Assembly: GCA_031002005.1 (NCBI GenBank)
Contig: CM061921.1
Coordinates: forward strand, 174,662,935 to 174,726,934
Source: Vandiemenella viatica
Lineage: Eukaryota; Arthropoda; Insecta; Orthoptera; Morabidae
Direction of reading: 5' to 3'
DNA: 64,000 nucleotides
Positions 11,171 through 23,957 of the stretch are shown here, piece by piece. A program made the translations under genes and the position numbers. The notes below the pieces were generated by a model. It had not been told where the DNA came from. It did not search any database and worked only from the letters and a program-made list of their open reading frames with translations. Positions within the stretch are counted from its first letter, which is position 1. The number at the start of each line of letters is the position of its first letter.

Positions 11171-11716
11171 AGTGATAATTGGATATTTTTAAAGTGACAG
11201 AAAGTTCGAGTAACAAATTAATTAGACTATACTAGCAGAGGCAAGTAAGTCTGCAAGCAACAATGATTAAATTTTATTTCAAATTAGTGGCTTTGGCATC
11301 TACAGAAAATTTATTTCAGGAAGGTACCCAGCAGCTGGGCTGTAACCACAGTATGTAGCAGTATAGGCACGACCACAGAATGAGAAACAACTTGACCGTT
11401 GGACCGACCCCACTCATATCCGAGCACCTAGGACAAATATACTGTAAAGTCAAGAGTAATAAATATTTTGTCACAAATTAGCTCTTACATATCGACTTTT
11501 TCACAATCGCTTGATAGTAAATAAACATAAATAAAATACATACGAATGCAGATAATTATAGTTATTAAATAAAAGTCGTACTTTTTGTATGTACTGTATG
11601 TAATACTATATTAAAAGCCATCGTTAGCCTTACGGAAAATACAAATTAATTACTTTAAAGAACAGATTATTAGCGCGCTCTCTGGTTATATCACAGTATA
11701 AACGATCGGATGCGTT

Positions 11717-12013
11717 GTGTGCGAGTCGAGTCAGCCTGAAATCTATCGATATTTAATCGCAGTTAAGACGGGATGTCTTTGTTCGAGTTGGACTCGCGCG
11801 GCACAGCGACAGTTTGTTGCCATGGATAACAAAAACGGCCGCCTTTTAATACAATTGTACGGTGACAAATTTTTTTGTGTAATAGCAAATGTGCAGCCTA
11901 ATCAGACTCAGATGGTATCACCTCCATCACTACCACAACCGTCACTTGAAACTCCAATCAACGAATCTATAGAATCACCAAATGACAGAATCAACATAAT
12001 ACCTTTTACCTAA
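11717..12013 (+). other. 98-codon ORF, unrecognised
   Basis: The ORF reads from a Met-Cys-rich start through a hydrophobic central part (LLIQLYGDKFFCVIANVQPN) to a Pro/Ser-rich end. I do not recognise it. It lies inside the hAT-type element downstream of the C-terminal domain relic. It could be a captured fragment or chance. Confidence 0.2.
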
Positions 12014-12596
12014 GTAAGGAGTAAGTTCTCGTTAAGAATGGCAACAGAAAATTGAATAGCAATAAAAAAATTAGTATTAAACGGTTGCTATTACCTTATC
12101 TTTGACCATTCTTTCAGAGCTTCGCATAATGCGCCAGAAACATCTGTTCAAATAAATGATTGTTTTGACTCTCGAAAAAGGTAATGCAGGTTAGTACACG
12201 AGTCTCCAATTACTAGAAATCTTGAAGTCACAGCGTTTATCAGTACCTGAAATGCCTCCCGAAATTGAGTGCACTGGCTCAATTATTTATTTTAGAAACT
12301 CTATGATTGTCAATCTCGTAAAATTTGTTAATTATATCCTCGACGGTTTCATATCTAATGTCTTCCATGAGTTTCTCGCCACACTGTATTCAATTAAAAT
12401 ACAATTTCTATATCCACCAAATCATTTCTCGTTTAGGTTTCTAGTATACAGTGTGTCGGATCACAGTGAAAGTTGCGGCTATTCGCGAACGTGAAATGTC
12501 CACTGTGGCTTCACAAAAAGACAGTGCCTGGATAATCGGTTTGGCGCGCTCGAACATGGGTCACGAAGCAGCCGCTCATACTCAATACGCAGCTTA

Positions 12597-12943
12597 GGGA
12601 CCGTCCATAAACCACGTAGCTCCATTTTGGCCTCCTGTGAACCCCCCTCCTCCCACGTAGCCCAACGTGGCTTTTGTCTCTCCCCCTCCCCCCAAGTAGC
12701 TTTTTCTCATAATGATTCCTGAAGTCATTTTTGTACTGTTTTCTCTTGTCAGGCTATCATAAATTACAAGCGGGGATAATAAAATGACGGAAATAATTAT
12801 TCACATGCTTCTGTATGTTCTCTATCTTGATATGAATGAAAAGCTACGTGGCCTGGCTCGGAAATCCCCCCCCCCCATTTTAAGTAGCTTTCCAGCCAAC
12901 CCCTCCCCCTCTAGACCGAGCCACGTAGTTTATGCACAACCCC
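12597..12943. mobile_element. MITE with TTA duplications
   Basis: The left end GGGACCGTCCATAAACCACG and the right end, read in reverse complement as GGGGTTGTGCATAAACTACG, are imperfect inverted repeats continuing to GTAGCTC/GTGGCTC. TTA flanks both ends (12594-12596, 12944-12946). It is 347 bp with no coding. The 3-bp TTA duplication fits PIF/Harbinger-type non-autonomous elements. It abuts the next element with which it shares the right TTA. Confidence 0.75.
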
Positions 12944-12946
12944 TTA

Positions 12947-14491
12947 AGGCCGGTTCACACTGTGCGGTTTTCACCGCAGTAGAAACTTAACCGTCGCCGC
13001 CTACAGAATTTGAGGTGTTTACATATTCGGCGGTAGAACTGTTGCTGATATTACAGCGGTAAAATTTTCGCTGCTATGAAGCTGGCAAAAGATGACGTGG
13101 TCCGACGTCAGTACCTTTCTTTCGATGAACTGAGTTTCATTTTGTTAATTTAATTAATTTGGTGTTTATTACTTCGTACTTAAGTTTTAAAATTGTTATT
13201 TTGAAGGTTCCATAGCCATAGACTAGGAAAAAAAAAAGCCAAAGGAAAACAGAATATTTGAGGAACGACGACACCAAGTTTTTCAATTATTTTGGGATGT
13301 TTATTTCAACAGTTGCTAGCGAAACTTAAGTACGGCATTCAAAGGAGGAATACCCAGTTGATGAATTGTATTTAACGTGTGGAAATGATGGCAATCTCCT
13401 TGAAGTAAGCAGATTTCTCATGGGCCTACTATAAATAAACATTTAATTTCATATAATTCCAATCCGCTATATTTATTTTATGTTAATTACGGTGAAAACT
13501 TCTTGAGGTGAATATGTATAGATGTACAAGAAAATTTTGAAAAATACACTATGCCATATAATGGCTAAGACTTACATTTATTTGTAACTAATACATATAC
13601 TTCACTGTGTAATCAAATCTCAGTGTTGAGTTTATATTGCTTTTATACTTACAAGCACAATCGACTAGTTAAACTTTTGTGATTAAATTGTAATCTGTTA
13701 AGTGTTTTAATAACTATTACTTTACAAAGAAAAATCGAAAGTAAATGGCGAAGATGATGCCGAAGTTACTGAACACCTTGTCTCACTGTATTCGTCACTG
13801 CTGTGTTAGAAAAAAAGAAGAAGAAGAAGAAAAGAGGAAAAAATGTCGATCCACAGAGTTTCGAATGTTGAAAGTTTTCCTTGGCAAATGTCTAAGATAT
13901 GATGACATAGTTATATAGTATTAAACATCAAAATCTTTCTATAAAATGTGATTCAACATTTTTAAACTTCTAGTTGAAGCTCTAAAAATTTATTTAAATA
14001 CGTGATCAAAAGTTTACTATCCAAAGGCATTTTCCCTCATTTTTCATTTCGTCAAAATCATTCCTAATTTCAAGGCACACTTCTTTCCAAGCGTTCCTGG
14101 TAGCGTTCCGCGATCTTTAAAAGAATCTATAGTTTTATCTCTTAAAACTGCTAACGAAATGAGAAGATCAGTATCCATCATCACTTAACATACATTACGA
14201 TTTTTAAATTCTAAAAATGTTAACTTAAACAGACTGAAAGCGCACAAGCGGTTAAAAAATCGCCGAGTGTGCAAGCGCCTATTTGACCACATGGGCCACT
14301 GTCTGGATGGGGCGGTGAAATTACCGTCGAATGTAGTGGCAGCGCACGGCTGCATACCTGCCGTCGACGGCAGCTCTGCCGTGGGTGTAAGCCCAGTGTG
14401 TAAGCTCCCATTTGATCCCTCGCGCCACTACTGGAACGACGGCGACGGAAAACTTTCCGCCGCGGCCGAAACCGCCAGTGTGTAACCGATC
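12947..14491. mobile_element. non-autonomous DNA transposon, probably PIF/Harbinger type
   Basis: The left end reads GGCCGGTTCACACTGTGCGG and the right end in reverse complement GATCGGTTACACACTGGCGG, so the termini are imperfect inverted repeats of roughly 23 bp. TTA lies immediately outside each end (12944-12946 and 14492-14494). The 1.5-kb interior is AT-rich without transposase motifs, so it would have depended on an enzyme in trans. Family assignment rests on the 3-bp TTA duplication and the TIR style. Confidence 0.65.
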
Positions 14492-14516
14492 TTAAAGTCG
14501 TCAGCAGCGCCGTACG

Positions 14517-14825
14517 CATGGGCGCCGGGAGGGGGGTGCAAGGGGGTGCACTTGCACCCCCCCTGACATCCCGGGTCGCCGTCTGGGCAGTAGTAGAGCT
14601 AAAAAAAAAAAGGTCTCCCAGCCCGGAAATTTTTGGGCCGATAGGGGGGGGGGGCATCAATGCAGCCCTGTTGCACCCCCCTACATCCCGGGTCGCCATC
14701 TGGGCAGTAATAGAGCTAAAAAAGAAAGGTCGCCCAGCCCGGAAATTTTTGGGCCGAGGTGGAGGGGGGGGGCACCAATGCAGCCCTGGTGCACCCCCCT
14801 AGAAGCAATCCTGCCGGCGCCCATG
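14517..14825. mobile_element. 309-bp GC-rich MITE, hAT-like, internal duplication
   Basis: The termini are a perfect 12-bp inverted repeat, CATGGGCGCCGG at the left and CCGGCGCCCATG at the right. An exact 8-bp duplication GCCGTACG flanks it (14509-14516, 14826-14833). Inside, a block of about 125 bp containing CCCGGGTCGCC, GGGCAGTA, a poly(A) run, CAGCCCGGAAATTTTTGGGC and a G-run is present twice in tandem. It is far more GC-rich than its surroundings and inserted within the hAT-type composite. Confidence 0.85.
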
Positions 14826-15182
14826 GCCGTACGTGGCCCGTTGTGCTGCCCCGCCCTCGCTAACGTCTGTTTTCACGCAAATAGCGGTAGAAAGCAGGTT
14901 TAAATCGAACGAACCGAATTAATTTTTGAAAGTTACTTAACATTGTTTACTCTTCGGTTCGGCAGAACCCTGATCGAGCGCAAACCCGCGTCCAGCTGGG
15001 GGGGGGGGCAGTAGCCCCCCCCTGCCCGTACCTGGCTACGCCCTTGAATATAACGACTTTTCATTTTTGAAAGATTTAACTTTTTTTTATTTCATTTAGG
15101 ATACTGTGAAATAGAGACAAATATGCTGCTTTTTATGATAAGAATCTAACTTTATTTTAAGTTTCTGTATCAGTAATAAATG

Positions 15183-15480
15183 TATGGAGCGGTATCGTGG
15201 ATTCAGAGATTAAGGTGCCTGATTGGAGATCGAAAGGTCCCCGGTTCAAATCCCTGTCTCGGCGGAGACTTTCGTAGACTCTTCACCTCTGGCACAGCTC
15301 GTTGTGTAATGTGAAGTACGCTAGAACGCTTCCGTTGTTCGGATTCAACGTTAAACTGTAGGTCTTCTATACCTGGTAAGATTACCTAGGTAGGTCAAGG
15401 CGGCTGCGACAGTAGCGGAATACACAGCCAATAGAAACCATGTCATCAGGTCATTACGAACACACGGAATTATATAATTG
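15183..15480 (+). mobile_element. tRNA-derived SINE, unnamed family
   Basis: An A-box-like segment near 15200-15225 (TTCAGAGATTAAGGTGCC) is followed by a strong B box GGTTCAAATCC at 15242-15252. About 220 bp of non-tRNA body follows with GCGACAGTAGCGGAATACAC near 15405. The layout fits a tRNA-derived SINE of a different family from the others here. No target duplication was identified. Confidence 0.5.
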
Positions 15481-16440
15481 TGATAAATGTTATTTTTATG
15501 TTCTCAGCAACTGTTAAGAAGTATTTATAAAGAGCACATACTACCGAAAGGGGTCATTAACAAGTTTATTATTAATTATTATAGATACAGGTTTATGCTT
15601 AGTTGATGATACAATGGTTTCAAACACTTTTTATCTTATTACATACTGTATGCTACTAATCTCCCTGTTTATAGCCAAATGTTTAACTTTTGTTATTACT
15701 TTGGTTAAGATTCTAGATTAAGTTTTATAATTCCTTCTGACAAGTATATTATCAATCTACCTATCTTCTTAAAATTCCCTTCTACATATATAAGATGTTT
15801 TAATACAAACTGTTAGCCAATTATTCTTTACTCCTTTCCGATGAACTGGGAATAGTCTTGCAGTAAGAAGTCTTATCTCCTAGTTATTTCACTTCCCCAG
15901 TGTACACGACATAATTATTTGAGCATTTTGACTAACCATTTTTCATTTTAACTGTTCCATATTTCTCCAATTTATTTTCCTGTATTAAAATGTTATAAAT
16001 TATTGTGCTTTTATCTTTCTGGTATCTGGTTGGGAAATTTACAGCTTGACAAAGATTGAATGATTATAGCATTGCTAGGAGATGATCTCCCTGGTAACAT
16101 TCTTCAGCAAACTTTATATTCACAGAAGTTAATTTCCCTTTTAGTTCATAAAAATCTTATGACAACTGTTTCAAGTGCATTAAAAGTTTCCAGTGGGAGC
16201 TCCATAAACTATCAGTGTTACAAAATTATTATCTGTAATTATTAAGTGTATCGCACAGAATTCAAAATCTTATTATACACAGAATTTACCAAACCTAAAG
16301 ATTTTGTTTTAGTATTTTCTCTTACATATGTAACTGCGCTACCCATTCTTATCAATGATTATGAAGCTAAACAGTATTCATTAATAGGGAGGAGACTATT
16401 TCTATTTTTTTTTTAAGTGGTGCCTTGACTAATATAAGAT
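15481..16440. other. unassigned AT-rich DNA
   Basis: No coding, splice-bounded exon or TE terminus was recognised. The 61-codon ORF at 16060-16245 has no recognisable motif. Confidence 0.35.
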
Positions 16441-16664
16441 ACTAGCTGTTACCCGTGACTTCGTACGCGTGGACATGGAGTTTCATTGCCAGAATTGGAT
16501 ATAGAAAACTGTTAGTAACGTAAGATTTGTCCCAAACAACACCGAGTCGACATAATATGATGGAAAGCCATCATTATATCATCCTATCGTCTAATCTGTC
16601 TCATGAAGAGAATCAATTTACAACATATTTAAAAACAGAAAAGTAAGTAAGCGAAGGTGCGGGG

Positions 16665-16665
<1 letters not shown>

Positions 16666-16709
<44 letters not shown>

Positions 16710-16710
16710 A
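16666..16710. repeat. (GT)n microsatellite
   Basis: About twenty-one uninterrupted GT units followed by a G-rich tail, inside the dispersed repeat. Confidence 0.97.
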
Positions 16711-17269
16711 GGGGGGAGGGGGGTAACTGATGGCAGCTTTATTTCAGCTTGGTTTTTTCTTCTTTCTTCAACATGAGCATATGAATCTTATAATCTAATA
16801 GCAGCACATTGTCTTCTAGACCTGCACCTTAGGCCACGTTTACGTCCGTAAAGCATGTCAAAAAGGAAAACAAATTGGTGCCAGATACTTTTATACAGAC
16901 ACAAATGAATAGTACAGTGCAGAGCAAATTGACTTCTCTACTAAATAATAACTTTGGTTTCTTATCGAAATTTATTAACAAATCGAACACTAACAGACTG
17001 CGCGACTGAGCAACCAACGTAACATTACAGACTAACACACGAATCTGTCTGTCTTTCATCATTCGATAAGTTCTTAAAATTTCGTTACTAAAACTGTTAT
17101 ACATTCCGAAAAAATGTCCTGTGTCCTTCCTACACTATTTCATTGTTAAATTCCATCAATATTGATATAGCCATTTAGTCGTCAAAACGTAACAAAAAGG
17201 CAGAGACTTACTTCCACATTTATAATATAATTGCTGGTACCCACAACTTCGTTCGTGATTGTAAAGTAT

Positions 17270-20165
17270 TCATATTGACAGCTGTAGACATCTAACCACC
17301 ATAGTGCACGATGGGAGACTCGATACTATTACCACACACAAATACCAGTCTTCTGCGCTATGTAGTTCCGGCAGCAAAGTAAAATTTACGGATACACACA
17401 AGTCTTTGGATGAAATACGAAAATATTCATGATCGACCAATTTCAAGCACCATATCTCACACACTCCCACAGTTACCGAATTTCGGCCAACGTTGTGATC
17501 GATGGGAGACTCTGTGTTACTACCACACACAAACGCCGGTAATCTGCGATTGATAGGTTTCACTTAAAAGTGATACACCGTGACACATACGGCTTTGGCA
17601 GAAATATGAAATTGCCGCAGGTCGACCATTTTCATCCCCCATATCTTCCACACCCCCATAGTCACAGACATCTAACAACCATAGTGCACGACAACAGACT
17701 CGGTTCTACTACCACACATAAACACCAATGCACTATGCTATGTAGTCGTGGCAGAAAAGTGAAATCTGCGGAGACACATGCCTTTCGTCGAAATACGAAA
17801 ATATCCTTGGTCGGCCACTTACAACCACCATATCTACCACAGTACCACAGTTTCTGAAATTCGGCCGCTGTTGTGATCGAAAGGTGACTCTGTGCTACTA
17901 CTACACACAAACGCCAGTTATCTGTGATCTATAGTTTTCGCTGAAAAGTGATACACCATGACACTTTTGTCTTTGGCAGAAGTATGAAATTGCCACAGGT
18001 CGACCACTTTCAACCCCCATTTCTCCCACACCCCCATAGCTACCGACATCTAACAACCATAGTGCACTACATGAGATACGATTCTACTACCAAACACAAA
18101 CACCAATGCTCTATGCTATGTAGTTGTGGCAGAAAAGTGACATATGCGGAGACAGTCGAAATACGAAAATATCCTTGGTCGGCCACTTACAACCACCATA
18201 TCTACCATAGTACCACAGTTTCTGAAATACGGGTGCTGTTGTGATCGAAAGGTGACTCTGTGCTACTACCACACACAAACGCCAGTTATATGTGATCTGT
18301 AGTTTTCGCTGAAAAGTGATACACCATGACACTTTTGTCTTTGGCAGAAGTATGAAGTTACCACAGCTCGACCACTTTCAACCCCCATTTCTCCCACACC
18401 CCCATAGTTACCGACATCTAATAACCATAGTGCACTACATGAGATACGATTCTACTACCAAACACAAACACCAATGCTCTATGCTATGTAGTTGTGGCAG
18501 AAAAGTGACATATGCGGAGTCAGTCGAAATACGAAAATATCCTTGGTCGGCCACTTACAACCACCATATCTACCACAGTACACCAGTTTCTGAAATTCGG
18601 CCGCTGTTGTGATCGAAAGGTGACTCTGTGATACTACTGCACACAAACGCCAGTTATCTGTGATCTATAGTTTTCGCTGAAAAGTGATACACCATGACAC
18701 TTTTGTCTTTGGCAGAAGTATGAAATTGCCACAGGTCGACCACTTTCAACCCCCATATCTCCCACACCCCCATAGCTACCGACATCTAACAACCATAGTG
18801 TACTACATGAGATACGATTCTACTACCAAACACAAACACCAATGCTCTATGCTATGTAGTTGTGGCAGAAAAGTGACATATGCGGAGACAGTCGAAATAC
18901 GAAAATATCCTTGGTCGGCCACTTACAACCACCATATCTACCATAGTACCACAGTTTCTGAAATTCGGGTGCTGTTGTGATCGAAAGGTGACTCTGTGCT
19001 ACTACCACACACAAACGCCAGTTATCTGTGATCTGTAGTTTTCGCTGAAAAGTGATACACCATGACACTTTTGTCTTTGGCAGAAGTATGAAATTGCCAC
19101 AGGTCGACCACTTTCAACCCCCATTTCTCCCACACCCCCATAGCTACAGACATCTAACAACCATAGTGCACTACATGAGATACGATTCTACTACCAAACA
19201 CAAACACCAATGCTCTATGCTATGTAGTTGTGGCAGAAAAGTGACATATGCGGAGACAGTCGAAATACGAAAATATACTTGGTCGGCCACTTACAACCAC
19301 CATATCTACCACAGTACCACAGTTTCTGAAATTCGGCCGCTGTTGTGATCGAAAGGTGACTCTGTGATACTACTGCACACAAACACCAGTTATCTGTGAT
19401 CTATAGTGTTCGCTGAAAAGTAATACACCATGACACTTTTGTCTTTGGCAGAAGTATGAAATTGCCACAGGTCGACCACTTTCAACCCCCGTTTCTCCCA
19501 CACCCCCATAGCTACCGACATCTAACAACCATAGTGCATTACATGAGATACGATTCTACTATCAAACACAAACACCAATGCTCTATGCTATGTAGTTGTG
19601 GCAGAAAAGTGACATATGCGGAGACAGTCGAAATACGAAAATATCCTTGGTCGGCCACTTACAACCACCATATCTACCACAGTACCACAGTTTCTGAAAT
19701 TCGGCCGCTGTTGTGATCGAAAGGTGACTCTGTGATACTACTACACACAAACGCCAGTTATCTGTGATCTATAGTTTTCGCTGAAAAGTGATACACCATG
19801 ACACTTTTGTCTTTGCAGAAGTATGAAATTGCCACAGGTCGAACACTTTCAACCCCCATATCTCCCACACCCCCATAGCTACCGACATCTAACAACCATA
19901 GTGAATGACGGGAAAGACGATTCTACTACCAAACACAAACACCAAAGGTGTATGTTATGTAGTTGTGGCAGGAAAGAGAAGTATACGGAGATACGAATTT
20001 TTGGTCGAAATATGAAAACGCCCTGCACTGACCAACTTTAATCATTATATCTCCCACATCCCCACAGCTATCGGCATTCGGCAAACGTTGTGCACGACAG
20101 GAAACTCCATGCTACTTTCACCTACAAACATCAGTGATCTGTGCTAGGTAGTGATGGCTGAAAAG
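17270..20165. repeat. 368-bp dimeric satellite array, about eight units
   Basis: The block ATGACACTTTTGTCTTTGGC recurs at 17959, 18327, 18695, 19063, 19431 and 19799 (spacing 368 or 367), with diverged units at both edges. Each 368-bp unit consists of two related halves of about 184 bp: both carry GAAATATGAAA/GAAATACGAAA, a GTCGACC/GTCGGCC step, a CCATATCT run and a CACACAAACRCCAGT/CAAACACCAATG step. The first good unit keeps about 10 bp (ACATGCCTTT) missing from later ones, giving a 378-bp period there. Inner units are nearly identical while edge units are diverged, as expected of homogenisation by unequal exchange. Confidence 0.93.
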
Positions 20166-20215
20166 TGAAATATAGGATAAAACACGTCTATTTTTATATA
20201 TATATAAGATTTACA

Positions 20216-23073
20216 TTTAAATTCAGTGAATTTTTTTCTCAGTAGATATTATTAACTCATAAATTTTGTTTGAAATTCCCATAACAGTCTGATTAAATAG
20301 AGCTATTTTAGGGTGACATTATTGATTTGATATTAATATCGTTTATATCAATTCTTTACATTGCTAAATACTGGGTTGTACTACCAAGCTCATATGTATC
20401 CGAACGATCTGAATCACTCATCGCTATATTTCCTCACAAAACTTATTCAACCCTTCCTACACATCTGCTTACACAGTCCAATACCCAGTAAGTTGTATAG
20501 TCACATGAATATCCAAAATTGAGACTCACCCACTTCACAAAAAAGTGATATCTTTTAATATATTCGTTTTACAAACGAAAATATGGATTGTATTTCGTTA
20601 ATAAAAGAGTTGTGCAGATATTGAATGCACTTCATTTTAGTTTTTTAAAACATTTAAGAGAAATTAGTGCCTCTATAGAACATAAAAAAGTGACTGTTTT
20701 CAAAACAAAACGTTAGTTTTGAACAAGCACTAGGATCGAAAGAAAAGAAGACGTTATACCGGTCATATTTCACTTAAAATAACTAGATATTAATGACAAA
20801 ATCAATATTTTCGATGTATAACTATTCTGGGTAAAGAGAGTTTTAACTGAGAGCGTTGACAAATAATTGCAGATTTTTGTTTAGTTAATTTTGCAGTGTG
20901 CTATTAAGACATGTTGTTCTTTTACTACTACATTTAAACTTATCTTAGAAACATACGGAAAAACTTCTAACTAAATTACTGTTGTCGGTGACGCGAGATG
21001 TCGTCAACTCAGATTCAGTTGACAGTATTTTAGCGTCAAAAAACTTATTTTCACCTACCATTAATATCGAAAGCTGCTTAAAGTGCACTGAATACTCCTA
21101 TTAAAACAAAAACGAAACACGATAAAGGTTTAATAGATGAAGACACAGTTTCACATAGCCTTGTCACCTTTGTGGTTTTAGTGGTGTTTAGTAAGCAGAC
21201 ATGCAACAAAAAACTAATACGGCTTTTTCGCGATATTCCTTGGGTGCTGCTGTTAAAACTCAAACGACAGGTGTAACGTTGGTTGGCTGTTCTTTCAAAA
21301 ATAATAAAAATAAAAAGCTATAGGTAAATATCCATGGATGTGCACTGAAAGAATTTCGTAATTAACCAACTACTGCGTTTGCTAGCTGACACGTACGAAA
21401 TAATTGGTTCATTTTGCGATTTTGTGCACCAACTTATCACCCTATTTTGATGTTAATACGTTAATACTACGGTGAGATCTTCCGACAGTAGTGCGAAAAG
21501 AACTTGCACTGATTTAAGGGGTAAAATTGTTACCAGTCATCAGGAAACCCAGAATACAACCAGAAGTTACACAAGTGTCAAAATTTTACAAGCTGATACT
21601 AGTGAATATCATAAATTCATAAGCAATTGTTTTCATGTTTTATAACTGTTGTTTATGAAATTACACAGGAAACTGGGAACAAGGAAACGCAATGCTGGTC
21701 GACACTTGTATAAGAGTTGTTGCCCCCTCTACTGCTGTCTTGGTCGGTAGGTCAGCCACTAACACGGTAGGTGTCACGGGTGCCACTGCCAACCCAGAAA
21801 CATGGTGGCTAGCATTCGTTAGTTCCTGGAGTAGACAGTTCGAGTCTAGCAACAGGTACAAGTGATTTTCATGAACTGTTACGTTCTTCTTGTGTTGATT
21901 GTACTGTGGATCACTAAAGTCACAACATACATCAACTGAGAAGCTAACAGAATGGAGAGAATGCACGTATCGTTAAACTAAGACAAATACTTTCTTGGTC
22001 TATTTTTTTTAGCAATTAATTCTTTAAATGTGTTATATATTTTGAAATGTCATGGAAAAGATTATTTCCCAAGGATTGGAAAGGAATCCGGCCACGGTAT
22101 TTGAACATGAACTAGTCCTCTGTTAGACTGAAATTATTATCATGCTCTGAGAACCAAAGCACTGATTTTGTTGACCATGGCATAAACAACATTACCGACA
22201 AATATACTTCAAAGAGGACATCCAAACTGTCAGTGCCAGAAAAACTGGTAAAAAATTTCAACGATTTCATGAAATTACATCTTCCAAGGATTACTTTTAA
22301 GTTACAAAACAAGCGAATGTTTCAATATGATAAAACTAGTTTGCGTAGCAGTTACTGATTCAAAATACTATTCGCACCTCCTATTATCAAAACAGATTGT
22401 TCTACTGTCTTCGTTTTATAGGCCTACGTAAATGACGATAAAGGCAAAATTATAGCCAGAACCGATAAACTTCTTGACCATAAAATGTCTTACAATTTCG
22501 GTCAAATCTCTTAAATCGATTAATGAAGGTTAGTCATAGATACCTTAATTGCCTCCTGCAGTTTGCTTAGTACTTGAAGGAAATTATTTATTCATATTCA
22601 CCGATCTAAATTATGTTTCAACAAATTTGTTGCCATCACGGCTATAGCAGAATGGAGTTCAAAACATTGAAGGTATATTCTATGGTCCGTCGGGTGTGAT
22701 AGAAACCACACGTATTCTATAGTATCGGAAAAAATTGGAGAAGACAACTGGTGGATGATCGATTGGATTCACGTACTGTCTTGTCTGGGACTGATCTCAC
22801 GGTCTTGCTGGATTAAATAAGCTGGTAAATAAACACGTCTAAATACTGAACGAGAGGAGTGCACTTTGTAGGAATGATCTTCATAGTGCACGTTGGTAAC
22901 TTTTTATCTCCTCAAGCATCTCACTATCTCACAATAATAATTTAAAAAATATTACCTCTAACGAGAATCGACCTGACGACGATTAGCTTAAGAGGCAGAT
23001 AGCTTGATTGTGCCGCCACTATCGCCTTGACGGTCTGCAACCGTAGGAAGCATTTGAACGCAACGGAATATTT
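20216..23073. other. unassigned DNA
   Basis: About 2.8 kb with no exon, TE terminus or RNA gene that I can support. Minus-strand ORFs at 21661-21966 (101 codons) and 22112-22312 lack recognisable motifs. Confidence 0.35.
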
Positions 23074-23081
23074 CAATGCCG

Positions 23082-23086
<5 letters not shown>

Positions 23087-23116
<30 letters not shown>

Positions 23117-23313
23117 GGCATTCGGCAACGGAGGCCATACAGCCAGCTCAATGTGTATTTTTTTCCAATGTATGGACGCCACAGGACGGACAGGACGGAC
23201 AGGACATTCACACAGACACACAACACTTAACATCCATGCCCGCGGCCGGATTCGAACCGGCGGCCTTCGGCACGTGGAGCTGGCACTCTAGCCACCACGC
23301 TACCGAGGCCGGC
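23087..23313 (-). mobile_element. SINE family B copy with 13-bp duplication
   Basis: Minus strand from 23313: GGCCGGCCTCGGTAGCGTGG, then an A box TGGCTAGAGTGCC, a B box GGTTCGAATCC, then about 110 bp of body with GGACGGACAGGAC-type repeats in the plus strand, ending in a poly(A) tail of about 25 (T-run on the plus strand from 23087). A perfect direct repeat CAATGCCGATATT flanks it (23074-23086, 23314-23326). Head, tail and duplication together make a textbook young tRNA-derived SINE insertion. Confidence 0.95.
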
Positions 23314-23957
23314 CAATGCCGATATTCTGGACAGCGACGAAGAATCGCATGTTACTGCTTTGCCACATTACACCTCTGGCTATGAGCTTTTATAACACAA
23401 AGTATGAATCGGTTCTAAATTTTACTGCTAGATACTCTGGTTCCTAACTGCGTCGTAATCACGTCGTCTGCCCTTTCTCAAACTGCACACATGTTTCGAA
23501 AATAATTATTTTACAGTAGAACTAAAACCACATTTTAGAAAGAAAAAACTTATTGTTGGAATTATTTCTCTAATTCTGTAGGTGGACTATAATTATTATG
23601 CAGCGTCGTCGAGGAAAACAAAAATATTATGTAAAAACATGAGAGGAAATCGCATGGAACTAAATATTAGCACTGTAAAAAATTAAACGACCATTGTCAT
23701 TCAAAAATTTACATCCAGACTGCTGTCATAGAAAAAAACATAAATTCTTACATAAGTGGTGTAAGCAAAAAAAGTTCATTGAGAATCTGAGTTATATGCT
23801 GTTAGTAGTTTCCGTACATGTGCTTTACATTATTGCGATTTGATACCTACGGGGATTAAATGCTAGTTTCTTAATAAAGCATGAATTTTTCTGCGTTATT
23901 CTTTATTTGGAATTACTTCACTATACTAACATAAATAAATACCAGCATTCACCAGTA

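Larger units (their letters stand above)
8432..15046. mobile_element. hAT-type DNA transposon, composite 6.6-kb copy
   Basis: The left end begins CAAGGGCGTAGCCAGG and the right end is its exact reverse complement, finishing CCTGGCTACGCCCTTG. Each end continues into a G- or C-run. The element is flanked by a perfect 8-bp direct repeat AATATAAC (8424-8431 and 15047-15054). An 8-bp duplication and CAAGGG-type termini are hAT features, and a hAT C-terminal domain relic lies inside at 11080-11170. Much of the length is later insertion: a SINE at 9921-10165 and three DNA elements between 12597 and 14825. No intact transposase remains. Confidence 0.85.
16441..20215 (+). repeat. dispersed repeat carrying an internal satellite array
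   Basis: The left part (16441-17250) matches the copy at 4972-5345 and starts TACTAGCTGTTACCCGTGA, continuing CTTCGTACGCGTGG. The right part after the array ends TTTTTATATATATATAAGAT at about 20191-20210, resembling the ATATAAGATACTAGC at the left edge. A GT microsatellite and the 368-bp array lie between, so the array appears to sit inside one element copy. Helitron-like elements with central tandem repeats, or an RTE 3' unit, are both possible; neither is shown. Confidence 0.5.

Noticed and set aside
17570..20041. A family of 72-98 codon ORFs repeated every 368 bp
   Set aside because: They follow the satellite period exactly, exist on both strands and show no codon-position bias in their differences; they are a by-product of the array.
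22942..23291. Lys- or Phe-run ORFs on both strands
   Set aside because: They are produced by the SINE poly(A) tail and head.
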